From C7867-006 sp964453075 (GTDB taxonomy: Bacteria > Patescibacteriota > Minisyncoccia > Phycocordibacterales > DATDWN01): a stretch of 64,000 nt of DNA. A model generated the notes under the pieces. The model saw only the letters and a list, made by a program, of their open reading frames with translations, did no database searches and had not been told where the DNA came from. Position 1 is the first letter of the stretch. Every line of letters starts with the position of its first letter. This document shows positions 1-9,185 of this stretch, piece by piece. Both the position numbers and the translations under genes were made by a program. The DNA lies in the NCBI GenBank assembly GCA_964453075.1, contig CAYVNM010000001.1:50616-114615 (forward strand), read 5' to 3'.

Positions 1-80
1 TCCAAATTAGTTTCTGCTAGTCAAAACTATATTTCACAAGCTAATTAGGGCTTTTTTGGACATTATTAAGTCTTTTGGGT

Positions 81-86
81 TATACT
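81..86 (+). promoter_or_regulatory. -10 box of a possible leaderless transcript
   Basis: TATACT lies exactly 6 nt upstream of the asnB ATG. A weak -35-like TTGGAC sits at 56-61, with a long spacer of 19 nt. Transcription would begin at or next to the start codon. Confidence 0.4.
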
Positions 87-92
87 GAGTAT

Positions 93-1934
93 ATGTGTGG
101 TATAGCTGGTTATTTTGACCCAAAAATAGAGGAAAAAGAGCTTACTATTGGAAAAATGGTAGCTTGTATAAAGCATCGTGGACCAGACGATGATGGTTTT
201 TATGTAGATCCGTATGTTGGTTTGGGCATGAGAAGACTGTCTATTATAGACTTATCAACTGGCAGACAACCAATAACATCAGCAGATGAAAAATTACTTA
301 TATTCTTGAATGGAGAAATATATAATTATAAAGAACTAAGAAACAGATTGATAGAAAAAGGATTTGTCTTTAAAACACATACTGATACAGAAGTGATCTT
401 GCATATGTATGAAGCCTATGGAGAAAAGATGCTTCCTGAATTACGCGGCATGTTTTCTTTTTGTATATACAACACTGAAACAAAAAGTATTTTTGTTGCC
501 AGAGATTTTTTTGGTATAAAACCTTTATATTATCTAATAAATGATCAGGAAAAAATAATTGGTTTTTCTTCTGAAATAAAGAGTTTTTTATCTATTCCTG
601 GTTTCAAAGCTGAGGTAAATGATGATGCTGTTTTTAACTATCTTTCTTTTCAATACAACCCTCTTTCAGAAACATTTTTTAAAAATATATACAAATTACC
701 ACCCGCTCATTTTATGACCATCGATTTAAAAAGTGATGAAACAAAAATAGAAAAATATTGGTCTTTTAATTTTGAACAAAACAAAAAACTTGATGAGGTA
801 CAGACAAAAAAAGACATTCTTGGCACAATAAAAAATTCAGTTGAACACCATATGATAGCAGATGTGCCCGTTGGAGCTTTTCTCTCTGGTGGAATAGATA
901 GTTCTATAATAACCACTCTTATGCAAGAAATAAGAGGGGATAAAAAAATAAAAACATTTACAATAGGTTTTGAGTCACTTACGGAGGCAAAAGAGGCAAG
1001 TGAAACTTCTAATTTCTTGGATACTGACCATACTGAAATTATGGTCAGAAAGGAAGAGTACTTTAATGCTCTGCCAAAAGCTATATACCACTTTGATGAA
1101 CCGGTAGCTGACCCTTCTGCTATAGGTTTATATTTTGTCGCAAAAGAAGCAAGAAAACATGTAACAGTAGTTTTGTCCGGTGAGGGTTCAGATGAATTAT
1201 TTGGTGGATACAATATCTATCTCGCTCCATTTGCAAAACAAAAAATGACCTGGATACCAAAAAAAATATTACAATTTCTTATAAATATTCCATTTAGTTT
1301 TTATGGTAAAAATTATTTAAAAAGAGTAAGTATGAAATTAGAAGAATGGTATATAGGCAACGCTTCTATTTTTAGCACAAATGATTTGAAACTAATGTGG
1401 AAAGGAAAAAAAACTAAACCTTTTTCTCTGGGTTTTCTATACAAAAAAAATCCAAACTTAAGTGATTCTACTATGATGCAATATGTAGATATAAATACTT
1501 GGTTAGTAGGGGACATTCTGGCAAAAGCAGATAAAATGACAATGGCAAATTCGTTGGAATTACGAGTACCATTTCTTGATATAGAAGTGGCAAAACTAGC
1601 AAAAACTCTACCAGACTCGTTTAAATGGAGAAATGGAATAACAAAATACCTGCTTAGAGAATCTTTTAAAGATGTAATACCTGAAACCACTAGAAATAGA
1701 AAAAAACTTGGTTTTCCTACTCCACTTAGAAATTGGCTAAACAATGATAGCTATGATATTTATAAAAACATATTACAAAATGATTATATAAAAAATTATT
1801 TTGATATAAAATTTATCAATAAATTGATAGAAGACCACAACACAAAAAAGGTTGATAACTCTAGAAAAATATACTCATTACTAATGCTTTCTCTGTGGTA
1901 TGATGTTTATATAAGCAAAAAAATAAAAATATGA
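93..1934 (+). CDS. asnB: Asparagine synthase (glutamine-hydrolysing)
   Basis: Converts aspartate, ATP and glutamine to asparagine in the cytoplasm; the family also includes amidotransferases for surface glycans. The protein has 613 residues. It begins MCGIAGYF, so Cys2 is the N-terminal nucleophile of the class II glutaminase domain (about 1-210). The synthase domain follows with the ATP-binding SGGIDSS motif near residue 265. I chose ATG 93 rather than the in-frame TTG at 75 because the nucleophile must follow the initiator Met. A TATACT box lies 6 nt before the ATG and there is no Shine-Dalgarno sequence, so the mRNA may be leaderless. The end overlaps mraY by 4 nt (ATGA), so the genes are co-transcribed. 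Location beside wall genes fits either asparagine supply or envelope modification. Confidence 0.93.
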   Translation: MCGIAGYFDPKIEEKELTIGKMVACIKHRGPDDDGFYVDPYVGLGMRRLSIIDLSTGRQPITSADEKLLIFLNGEIYNYKELRNRLIEKGFVFKTHTDTEVILHMYEAYGEKMLPELRGMFSFCIYNTETKSIFVARDFFGIKPLYYLINDQEKIIGFSSEIKSFLSIPGFKAEVNDDAVFNYLSFQYNPLSETFFKNIYKLPPAHFMTIDLKSDETKIEKYWSFNFEQNKKLDEVQTKKDILGTIKNSVEHHMIADVPVGAFLSGGIDSSIITTLMQEIRGDKKIKTFTIGFESLTEAKEASETSNFLDTDHTEIMVRKEEYFNALPKAIYHFDEPVADPSAIGLYFVAKEARKHVTVVLSGEGSDELFGGYNIYLAPFAKQKMTWIPKKILQFLINIPFSFYGKNYLKRVSMKLEEWYIGNASIFSTNDLKLMWKGKKTKPFSLGFLYKKNPNLSDSTMMQYVDINTWLVGDILAKADKMTMANSLELRVPFLDIEVAKLAKTLPDSFKWRNGITKYLLRESFKDVIPETTRNRKKLGFPTPLRNWLNNDSYDIYKNILQNDYIKNYFDIKFINKLIEDHNTKKVDNSRKIYSLLMLSLWYDVYISKKIKI

Positions 1935-2986
1935 TAGATGTAATAAAAGTGGTTATTCCGTCAGTCCTAACGTTTTTTCTCGGTATTTTAATTACTCCGT
2001 TTTTTACACATTATTTTTATAAATATAAAATGTGGAAAAAAAGTCCACGCACTGAGTCCGGAGATATAACAACACCAGATTTCGCAAAAATTCACAACAC
2101 AAAAGAAGAACTCTCTACTCCACGGGTTGGTGGTGTAATAATTTGGGTATCCGTAATACTAACTGTAGTTTTGATTTATATTTTACATCTTGTTTTCCCT
2201 AATGATCTTACCCAAAAACTCAATTTCTTTAGTAGAAGTCAAACGCTTATTCCTTTGGCATCACTCATCTTGGCATCACTTATTGGACTCATAGATGATG
2301 TTCTACAAATCACCGGAAGAGGTGCTTATGCTAAGGATAATATAATTTATAGAAGAGTGAAGGTAGCTTGTATTGTTCTAATTGGCCTTGCCATTAGTTA
2401 TTGGTTTTATTTCAAACTGGGCGCTACAACTATTCATATGCCATTCTGGTATGACATTGATTTGGGAGTAATGTATATTCCTTTTTTCATAATAATAATG
2501 CTAGGTGTGTTTTCTACTAGTGTTATAGATGGAATCGATGGGTTATCTGGTGGAATAATGGCTACCATTTTTACCGCTTATTCTGTAATCGCCTTTGTTC
2601 AAAACCAAATAGATATTTCAGCTCTTTGCGCTGTGATAGCAGGAGGCACACTGGCTTTTCTTTGGTTTAACGTACCTCCAGCAAGGTTTTACATGAGCGA
2701 AACCGGAATGTTGGGGTTAACTGTAACCTTATCTGTTATTGCTTTTTTGACAGACACTGTCTTGCTTCTTCCCATTATAGCTTTTCCTCTATTTATAACC
2801 TCTGTTTCTGTTATTATTCAAATGATATCTTATAAACATTTTAACAAACACCGTGTTTTCAAAGTAGCACCTCTGCATCATCATTTTGTAGCTATTGGAT
2901 GGTCTAGAGAAAAAACAGTAATGAGATATTGGATTATAGGTGTTGTTTTTGCTATTTCTGGTGTAATTTTGGCTTTAGTTAGTTAA
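1931..2986 (+). CDS. mraY: Phospho-N-acetylmuramoyl-pentapeptide transferase MraY
   Basis: Integral membrane enzyme that moves phospho-MurNAc-pentapeptide from UDP to undecaprenyl phosphate, giving lipid I. The length (351 aa) is normal for the family. Visible motifs are the IDD motif of the cytoplasmic loop near residue 120, the DGIDGLSGG metal/substrate motif near residue 200 and the PLHHHF motif near residue 315, which is typical of MraY rather than WecA. About ten hydrophobic segments are present. The start overlaps asnB by 4 nt and ftsW follows after 12 nt, giving one operon for lipid-linked wall precursor synthesis. Confidence 0.96.
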   Translation: MIDVIKVVIPSVLTFFLGILITPFFTHYFYKYKMWKKSPRTESGDITTPDFAKIHNTKEELSTPRVGGVIIWVSVILTVVLIYILHLVFPNDLTQKLNFFSRSQTLIPLASLILASLIGLIDDVLQITGRGAYAKDNIIYRRVKVACIVLIGLAISYWFYFKLGATTIHMPFWYDIDLGVMYIPFFIIIMLGVFSTSVIDGIDGLSGGIMATIFTAYSVIAFVQNQIDISALCAVIAGGTLAFLWFNVPPARFYMSETGMLGLTVTLSVIAFLTDTVLLLPIIAFPLFITSVSVIIQMISYKHFNKHRVFKVAPLHHHFVAIGWSREKTVMRYWIIGVVFAISGVILALVS

Positions 2987-2998
2987 AACACTAACAAA

Positions 2999-4096
2999 AT
3001 GAAAAAAATAAAGGTAGACATTCCATTTTTAATATCAATTATTATACTTGTAATATCAGGTTATCTGATTTTTACTTCTGCATCTTTTGGATTATTGTCT
3101 AAACAACCTGTAAAGTACGCAAATGTTGCCTTCAATCAGACGTTCTATGGTCTATTTTTGGGCATAATAACTTGTATTGTAGCTTCTAAAATAAACTATA
3201 AAATTTATAGAAAATATTCTATTTATATTTTCTTTATTTCCATAGTATTAACACTGCTAGTTTTTGTTCCTGGTATTGGACTCAATCATGGAGGGGCAAA
3301 AAGGTGGATAGACTTAGGATTCTTATCATTTCAACCTTCTGAATTCCTGAAAATAGGTTTTGTTATCTTTCTTTCAGCCTGGATGGCCAGAATGAAAGAA
3401 AAGACAGATACTTTTAAATATGGATTTTTGCCTTTTTCTATATTACTCGCAATAACTGGATTAATACTTCTCAATCAACCAGATACTGACACCTTTTTTA
3501 TAATTTCTTTGGCTGGATTTGCTGTATTCTTGACCGCAGGTGGACGATGGAGATATGTGTTTATATCTGCAATTATAGGCATTGTGGTTTTGGCTGCAAT
3601 TGCTTATAGCAGACCGTATGTAATGAGTCGTATAAATACTTTCATTAATCCATCCTCAAATGCTTTGGGTAGTGGGTATCAAATCCAACAGTCTCTCATA
3701 GCCATAGGATCTGGCGGCGTCTTTGGTAGAGGTTTTGGACAAAGTATTCAAAAATTCAACGTTTTACCAGAACCTATTGGAGATTCTATATTTGCCGTTG
3801 CGTGTGAAGAATTTGGATTTGTAGGGGGGGTCAGTATCATATTGTTTTATATATTTTTCGCATTTAGAGGTCTTAAAATAGCCGTGAGAACAAATGATAT
3901 CTTTGGTAGACTAGTAGTGGTTGGAATTGTTATAATGATAGTATCCCAGGCTTTTGTTAACATAGGGGCCATGGCCGGAATTTTGCCTTTATCAGGCATT
4001 ACTCTGCCATTTATAAGTCATGGAGGAACAGCATTATTCATGACACTTTTGGAAGTAGGAATAATACTAAATATTTCCAAAAGCCAGAAAAAATAG
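2999..4096 (+). CDS. ftsW: FtsW/RodA-family peptidoglycan glycosyltransferase
   Basis: SEDS-family polytopic membrane protein (365 aa, about ten membrane segments) that polymerises lipid II, working with a class B penicillin-binding protein. Motifs include QPSEFLK near residue 113, NQPDTDT near 160 and LPFISHGG near 337, which match the conserved SEDS positions. I assign FtsW rather than RodA from the mraY-ftsW-murG gene order, which is that of the division and cell wall cluster; sequence alone does not settle it. A hairpin lies in the 100-nt gap before murG. Confidence 0.9.
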   Translation: MKKIKVDIPFLISIIILVISGYLIFTSASFGLLSKQPVKYANVAFNQTFYGLFLGIITCIVASKINYKIYRKYSIYIFFISIVLTLLVFVPGIGLNHGGAKRWIDLGFLSFQPSEFLKIGFVIFLSAWMARMKEKTDTFKYGFLPFSILLAITGLILLNQPDTDTFFIISLAGFAVFLTAGGRWRYVFISAIIGIVVLAAIAYSRPYVMSRINTFINPSSNALGSGYQIQQSLIAIGSGGVFGRGFGQSIQKFNVLPEPIGDSIFAVACEEFGFVGGVSIILFYIFFAFRGLKIAVRTNDIFGRLVVVGIVIMIVSQAFVNIGAMAGILPLSGITLPFISHGGTALFMTLLEVGIILNISKSQKK

Positions 4097-4154
4097 GGAT
4101 TTAGACAGATAGAAATGTTAGTTAGTAAGTCGAATTATTAAAAAATAAATTATT

Positions 4155-4182
4155 GAAAACCAAAACAAAAAATTTGGTTTTC
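4155..4182 (+). terminator. Hairpin between ftsW and murG
   Basis: GAAAACCAAA (4155-4164) pairs perfectly with TTTGGTTTTC (4173-4182) around an 8-nt A-rich loop and is followed by a short T-rich tail. A second GTTTTCAA at 4184-4191 could pair with the 5' arm instead. It may terminate or attenuate transcription before murG, whose ATG is 15 nt downstream. Confidence 0.5.
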
Positions 4183-4196
4183 AGTTTTCAACTCGG

Positions 4197-5336
4197 ATGA
4201 AAATATTATTTACTGGAGGTGGTACGGGTGGACATTTCTACCCAATTATAGCCATAGTAGAAGAGTTAAATATTTTAGTGAAAGAAAGTCACTTACTGAG
4301 ACCTACTATTTACTACATGTCTACCGACCCTTATAACGAAGGGTTACTCTTTGAGAATAATATAATTTTTGAAAAAGTTAGCGCTGGAAAAATAAGAAGA
4401 AAGAAATCTTTTGAAAATATTATTTTAAATTTTTTTGATTATTTCAAAACATTCTGGGGATCGTTTAAAGCTCTCTGGAAAATTTTTGTTATTTACCCAG
4501 ATGTCATATTCGGTAAAGGAGGATACGCTAGTTTTCCAGCTCTGTTTGCAGCAAAAATACTAAGAATACCGGTTGTAATCCACGAATCAGACAGTACACC
4601 AGGCAAAGTAAATGGCTGGGCTGGTAAATTTGCAAGGAGAGTAGCGGTCTCCTATCCGGAAGCTGCAAAATTTTTTAAAAAAGAAATTGTTGCATATACA
4701 GGAAATCCAATACGTAAAGAAATAAGAGAACCCCTTACAGAAGGTGCACACAAATTACTTGGATTAACAGAAGGAATTCCAACAATTTTAATATTAGGGG
4801 GATCCCAAGGATCTGTTTTTATTAATGAAGTTATTATGGATGCTTTACCACAATTACTGAAAAAATACCAAGTAATTCATCAAACAGGAAAAAATAATGT
4901 AAAAATCATAGAAGAAACGAGAAACGTAGTTCTACAAGATAACGCTTATAAAGATAGATATAAAATGTTTGATTATTTGAATGTTTTAAACATGAGAGCC
5001 TCTGCTGGGGTAGCTGACGTCGTCATATCTAGAGCCGGTTCTACAATTTTTGAGATAGCATCTTGGGGAAAACCATCAATAATAATACCGATACCAGAAC
5101 CAACTTCTCACGATCAGAGAACAAACGCATATTCGTATGCCCGTTCTGGAGGAGGTATAGTCATAGAAGAAAAAAATCTAGCAAGTAGTTTATTAATCTC
5201 TGAGATAGACAGAATAATAGAAACACCGGGAGAAAAAGAAAAAATGTCAGCAGGAGCAAGAGAGTTTGCAAGAAAAGATTCAGCTAGACTAATCGCCCAA
5301 GAAATACTGGGAATAGCCCTTGAACACGAGAAATAA
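4197..5336 (+). CDS. murG: UDP-GlcNAc:lipid I N-acetylglucosaminyltransferase MurG
   Basis: Peripheral membrane GT-B glycosyltransferase that adds GlcNAc to lipid I to make lipid II. The length (379 aa) is normal. The N-terminal GGTGGH loop is at residues 7-12, the HESDSTPG acceptor-side motif is near residue 130, GGSQGS near 201, and the UDP-GlcNAc-binding SRAGS motif near 278 is followed by the conserved SHDQRTNA stretch. It follows ftsW and precedes gltX by 1 nt. No Shine-Dalgarno sequence is visible before ATG 4197. Confidence 0.96.
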   Translation: MKILFTGGGTGGHFYPIIAIVEELNILVKESHLLRPTIYYMSTDPYNEGLLFENNIIFEKVSAGKIRRKKSFENIILNFFDYFKTFWGSFKALWKIFVIYPDVIFGKGGYASFPALFAAKILRIPVVIHESDSTPGKVNGWAGKFARRVAVSYPEAAKFFKKEIVAYTGNPIRKEIREPLTEGAHKLLGLTEGIPTILILGGSQGSVFINEVIMDALPQLLKKYQVIHQTGKNNVKIIEETRNVVLQDNAYKDRYKMFDYLNVLNMRASAGVADVVISRAGSTIFEIASWGKPSIIIPIPEPTSHDQRTNAYSYARSGGGIVIEEKNLASSLLISEIDRIIETPGEKEKMSAGAREFARKDSARLIAQEILGIALEHEK

Positions 5337-5337
5337 A

Positions 5338-6687
5338 ATGAGCACAGAATCAAAAAAAATAATAACTAGATTTGCACCTTCACCTACAGGCCATTTTCAT
5401 GTTGGAGGTATTCGCTCAGCGTTATATAATTTTTTGTTTGCTAGACAAAACGACGGAGTCTATATATTAAGAAGTGAAGATACGGATAAAGAAAGGTCTA
5501 GAAAAGAATACGAAAATGAGTTTTTGGAACTTTTTGACTGGTTAAATTTGAAACACGATTTGTTTTTTAGACAATCTGATAGATTGGATATACATCAACG
5601 CTATATAAAAAAAATGATAGATGATGGATTCGCCTATATATCAAAAGAAACTCCAACTGAAGAAGGTCAACGAGATGAAGTCATAAGATTTAGAAACCCC
5701 AATAAGAAAATAACTTTCAACGACCTGATCCTTGGTGATATTACGGTGGATACTACAGATTTGGGAGATTTTATTATAGCTCGAGATATAAATGAGCCTT
5801 TATACCATTTAACTGTAGTTATAGATGATTTTGAAATGGGAGTCACTCATGTTATCAGAGGACAAGAACACGCCCCAAACACACCTCGTCAAATATTGAT
5901 ACAAGAAGCTATTGGCGCCAATCGACCAATATACGCGCATTTACCTCTCATTCTAAACAAAGACAGAGCTAAATTATCTAAGAGAGATGAATCTGTTAGA
6001 CAAGCCATTGAGTATATGAAAATGGGATATATGCCAGAGGCTATATTAAATTTTATGGCTCTTAATGGGTGGAATCCTGGTGGCGAACAAGAAGTTTTCA
6101 CCTTAGATGAGCTTGTTGAAAAATTTGATATTACTAGAGTGCAAAAGGGTGGAGGTGTCTTTAACCCTGAAAAATTGGAATGGATAAACAAAGAACACAT
6201 GAAATTGCTAAGAAAAGAAGAGATAGATGAAAACATAATAAGCCGTCTAGAAAAAAATTCAATAAAAGCCAATAAGGAATTTTTGTTAAAGATTTCTCCT
6301 ATTATTTTTGATCACATCTCAAAGTGGGGAGACATAGACACTATGGTTGGGGAAGGGGAGTTGGACTACTATTTTAATCCCCCACAATACGAAAAAGAAT
6401 TATTATTCTGGAAAGAAAACAAATCAGCAGAAGAAACAACGAAACACCTAAAAAACGTACAAAAAATTATAGAAAATTATGATGAAAATGTTTTTTCTAG
6501 CACAGAAAATATAAAAAACACTATATTTAATTATGCAACAGAAAATGGAAGAGGGGAAGTATTGTGGCCACTTAGAGTATCTTTGTCAGGTAGAGAAAAG
6601 AGTCCTGATCCTTTTACCTTGATCTTTATATTAGGAAAAGAAGAAACATTAAAACGTGTAGGAGATGCGATAAAAAAGCTGTCATAA
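5338..6687 (+). CDS. gltX: Glutamyl-tRNA synthetase
   Basis: Class I aminoacyl-tRNA synthetase charging tRNA-Glu, and in organisms with GatCAB also tRNA-Gln. The protein has 449 residues, somewhat shorter than the usual 470-490. The HIGH-type signature (SPTGHFHVGG) is near residues 13-22 and the KMSKS-type motif is KLSKRD near 212. I chose ATG 5338, 1 nt after the murG stop, over an upstream in-frame TTG at 5320 that overlaps murG and lies outside the conserved N-terminus. Whether it is discriminating or non-discriminating cannot be told here. Confidence 0.94.
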   Translation: MSTESKKIITRFAPSPTGHFHVGGIRSALYNFLFARQNDGVYILRSEDTDKERSRKEYENEFLELFDWLNLKHDLFFRQSDRLDIHQRYIKKMIDDGFAYISKETPTEEGQRDEVIRFRNPNKKITFNDLILGDITVDTTDLGDFIIARDINEPLYHLTVVIDDFEMGVTHVIRGQEHAPNTPRQILIQEAIGANRPIYAHLPLILNKDRAKLSKRDESVRQAIEYMKMGYMPEAILNFMALNGWNPGGEQEVFTLDELVEKFDITRVQKGGGVFNPEKLEWINKEHMKLLRKEEIDENIISRLEKNSIKANKEFLLKISPIIFDHISKWGDIDTMVGEGELDYYFNPPQYEKELLFWKENKSAEETTKHLKNVQKIIENYDENVFSSTENIKNTIFNYATENGRGEVLWPLRVSLSGREKSPDPFTLIFILGKEETLKRVGDAIKKLS

Positions 6688-6693
6688 TCTAAA

Positions 6694-7977
6694 ATGAAAT
6701 ATGAATTTTTTAAAAAAATAATTCTTATATTCTTTTTTTTATTATCTTTTTTGTTGTTAAATACAAAACCCACATATAGCCAAACAACAGACGACCTGAT
6801 AAACAAAATCGAAGAAAAAAACAATGAGATCAAGAAATTAGAAGAAGAAATAAAACAATACAATTTAGAAGTAGATAATGCTGGTAAACAGGCAGTTACT
6901 TTAAAAAACACACTGAAAACACTAGACTTAACAAAAAAGAAGATCTCTACAGATATAAATCTAACCGAAAACAAGATAAAAAAGACTTCTCTAACCATAG
7001 AACAACTCGACTCAGAGATAGATAAAACAGAAAAAAGTATAGAGGTAAATAAAACTGCAATTATTAATGCCATAAAAGAAGTTCAATCACTGGAAAATAT
7101 AAATTTAATCCAGATAATACTATCTAATAAAAATATTGGCGAAATTTGGACCGAAATAGATCACATACAAGAGACTCAAAATGTCATAAGAGACAGGTCC
7201 AAAGAATTGGCGGTTCTAAAAACTGACATGGAAACAAAACAAAGTAATCTAAGAGGCCAAAAAAACAACTTATTAAACCTAAAAGAAGATCTGAATGGTA
7301 AAAAACAGGCCGTGATTTATACAACAAAAGAAAAAGAAAATCTCCTCGTTCAAACAAAAAACAAAGAAGAGACATTCAAACAATTAGTTAAAACTACAGA
7401 AGAAAAAAAGGCGCAGTTTGAAAAAGAAGTATATGAATACGAATCACAACTTAATTTATTGATAGATAAAAACAAATATCCTGCTCCGAAAAACGGGATT
7501 CTTTCTTGGCCATTAGATAATGTTTATATAACCCAAAAATTTGGCAAAACTGTTGATTCTCAAAAACTCTATGTTTCTGGGAGCCATAATGGTGTAGATT
7601 TTAGAGCAAGCGTAGGAACAAAGGTTAAAAATGTTTTAGATGGTGTGGTTGTGGGTACAGGAGACACAGATCTTTACCCTGGATGTTATTCTTTTGGTAA
7701 ATGGGTTATGGTCAAACATGACAATGGTTTATCTACAATATATGGTCATTTATCAGTAATAAGTAGTAATGTTGGTCAGAGAATAGAGACTGGTGGACTT
7801 ATTGGTTACAGTGGAAATACAGGATATTCCACAGGTCCACACCTTCACATAAGTTTGTACGCAACTCAAGGTGTCAGAATAGAAAAGTATGTTAATAGCA
7901 GAGGATGTAAACAGGTAACAATGCCTCTTGCTGATATTAAAGCCTATTTAGATCCGTTGGCGTATTTACCTAATTAA
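6694..7977 (+). CDS. Secreted coiled-coil M23 (LytM-type) peptidase, EnvC/NlpD-like
   Basis: Probable peptidoglycan endopeptidase or amidase activator in the envelope. The protein has 427 residues. Residues 1-30 form a signal peptide with a lysine-rich start and a run of Phe/Leu. Residues about 30-260 are strongly charged heptad-like coiled coil. Residues about 268-427 form an M23 fold with SHNGVDF (H and D zinc ligands) near 297 and the HLHI motif near 384. This EnvC-like layout is typical of cell-division wall hydrolases and fits the neighbouring mraY-ftsW-murG genes. If the catalytic set is complete it may be an active enzyme rather than only an activator. Confidence 0.88.
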   Translation: MKYEFFKKIILIFFFLLSFLLLNTKPTYSQTTDDLINKIEEKNNEIKKLEEEIKQYNLEVDNAGKQAVTLKNTLKTLDLTKKKISTDINLTENKIKKTSLTIEQLDSEIDKTEKSIEVNKTAIINAIKEVQSLENINLIQIILSNKNIGEIWTEIDHIQETQNVIRDRSKELAVLKTDMETKQSNLRGQKNNLLNLKEDLNGKKQAVIYTTKEKENLLVQTKNKEETFKQLVKTTEEKKAQFEKEVYEYESQLNLLIDKNKYPAPKNGILSWPLDNVYITQKFGKTVDSQKLYVSGSHNGVDFRASVGTKVKNVLDGVVVGTGDTDLYPGCYSFGKWVMVKHDNGLSTIYGHLSVISSNVGQRIETGGLIGYSGNTGYSTGPHLHISLYATQGVRIEKYVNSRGCKQVTMPLADIKAYLDPLAYLPN

Positions 7978-7981
7978 TTGA

Positions 7982-7987
7982 TATAAT
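7982..7987 (+). promoter_or_regulatory. -10 box 6 nt before a start codon
   Basis: A perfect TATAAT ends 6 nt before ATG 7994, the same spacing as at asnB and at the second mltG. This is consistent with a leaderless mRNA. Confidence 0.5.
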
Positions 7988-7993
7988 TTAAAT

Positions 7994-8191
7994 ATGAAAA
8001 ACAATAGAGGTTTTATAGGTAGAATAGTTTTACTAATAATTGCGGTTATTGCTTTAAAGTATTTTTTGGATTTTGATATAATTGAATGGATAAAGTCTCC
8101 AAAAGTGCAAAGTGTAATAAAACCTGTGATAAATTTCTTTAAAAATATTTATTTTTGGTTAGATAATTTTGTAAGTAATCTAGTAAACTAA
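7994..8191 (+). CDS. Small single-span membrane protein
   Basis: A 65-residue protein of unknown function with one hydrophobic segment (about residues 9-26) after a basic N-terminus, then an amphipathic tail rich in Phe, Ile and Trp. A TATAAT box at 7982-7987 lies 6 nt before the ATG with no Shine-Dalgarno sequence, so it probably has its own leaderless transcript despite sitting 16 nt after the M23 gene. The coding call rests on the start context and a plausible membrane topology; I recognise no family. Confidence 0.6.
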   Translation: MKNNRGFIGRIVLLIIAVIALKYFLDFDIIEWIKSPKVQSVIKPVINFFKNIYFWLDNFVSNLVN

Positions 8192-8647
8192 TAAAAAATT
8201 CCATAAAGAAATAGTTAGTATAAGAATAGGGGAGACTTATCCCTTATTTTTGTTATGACAAGTCCCCTAGTGTAAAAATTTATAAATTTATCTAAATGAA
8301 GTTAATATAGCAAAAAAGAGAGAAGTGACTACAAAAACGAGCCTCTATAATGCTCCAGGTTAAAAGATTAATTAACTGGATGAGGGAACCATCGTCTAGA
8401 AAACACAAAAAATAATAAAGGATTCAAAATCCCCATATCTCGTATTGTTATATACTAAAAGATATATTGTGCGACACACTTATACTATACTTCCCTTCAA
8501 ATAAAGAACTATTAAAACAATCATAAAAAAAATTATTACAAAAAAATAATTATCTTCCCTCTCTTGATCTTGGTATTAATTTAAAAAAAATTGATAACAC
8601 AAAAACCCCTATTCGGGGCCTCTGTGTAAAAACTTTAACTTTTTGTT
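8192..8647. other. Intergenic region with two predicted structures, no gene found
   Basis: This 456-nt stretch lies between convergent genes. At 8229-8272, AGGGGA and TCCCCT arms enclose a longer imperfect stem. At about 8340-8395 a compact structure can be drawn on the + strand: CCTC pairs with GAGG, and inside it TCCAGGTTAA pairs with TTAACTGGA. The remainder is very AT-rich. It could hold a small RNA of about 150-200 nt, but I recognise none of the housekeeping RNAs in it. The terminator of the next minus-strand gene lies at its right end. Confidence 0.35.
8596..8626 (-). terminator. Intrinsic terminator of the SLT-like gene
   Basis: On the minus strand, CCCC-GAAT-GGGG forms the core of a hairpin followed by TTTTTG, 22 nt downstream of the stop at 8648. 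Flanking ACACA/TGTGT can extend the stem. Confidence 0.75.
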
Positions 8648-9091
8648 TTATTTGTTTAAGGCTAGATTTTGACTTTCATATTTACCCCAACAAGGCTTAG
8701 ATGATATCCAAGGTTGTGTACCTTGCTCCATATAAAGCTTTCTGGCATAAGCGGTATTACCTTCAATAGTGTAGATATCGTAATCTTCTGCTTTAGAAGC
8801 ATCAAGGTGATAATACTCATTAATTTGCATCACACCCACATCTTTACTATTTACTTTACCTCTATGAACCTCACCATCTTTATCAAGTTGTCTAAAAGTA
8901 GATTCACATCTTGCGATTTGAATCATAATTGGTATATCAGAGAAATACTCACGTATATACTCTTCTGTACTCATTATGCTTTCTACCTCCTTTCTTGATA
9001 TCTCCCTCACAGCTTTGGTTTCAATTTTTGGAACCTCTGTGACTGTGACTGGACTGGTTATGCCTGTAAAAGACGAAACCATCATAAACAA
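8648..9091 (-). CDS. Lytic-transglycosylase/lysozyme-like small protein
   Basis: A 147-residue protein with a C-terminal lysozyme-like segment. ARCESTF (Glu near residue 63) matches the catalytic Glu context of SLT-type transglycosylases, followed by GVMQIN and a C-terminal PW..S..CW pattern. It would cut the glycan strands of peptidoglycan. The start is uncertain: TTG 9091 or ATG 9085, with an in-frame stop just upstream. The short N-terminus is only weakly hydrophobic, so a clear signal peptide is missing. It has its own promoter about 100 nt upstream and its own terminator. Family membership is inferred from these motifs. Confidence 0.7.
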   Translation of the reverse strand: MFMMVSSFTGITSPVTVTEVPKIETKAVREISRKEVESIMSTEEYIREYFSDIPIMIQIARCESTFRQLDKDGEVHRGKVNSKDVGVMQINEYYHLDASKAEDYDIYTIEGNTAYARKLYMEQGTQPWISSKPCWGKYESQNLALNK

Positions 9092-9185
9092 ACTAATAGC
9101 AGTAAAATTTAAAATACAAAATTAATTAGATTATAATTCTGGATGTCTATTTAACGGAAAAACTCAGATCTACTGAGTTGTGTAT

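Noticed and set aside
1931..1934. Recoded TGA (glycine) as in Gracilibacteria and Absconditabacteria
   Set aside because: The asnB stop is TGA in an ATGA overlap, and the glycine-rich giant protein uses only GGN codons over 5,297 residues without in-frame TGA.
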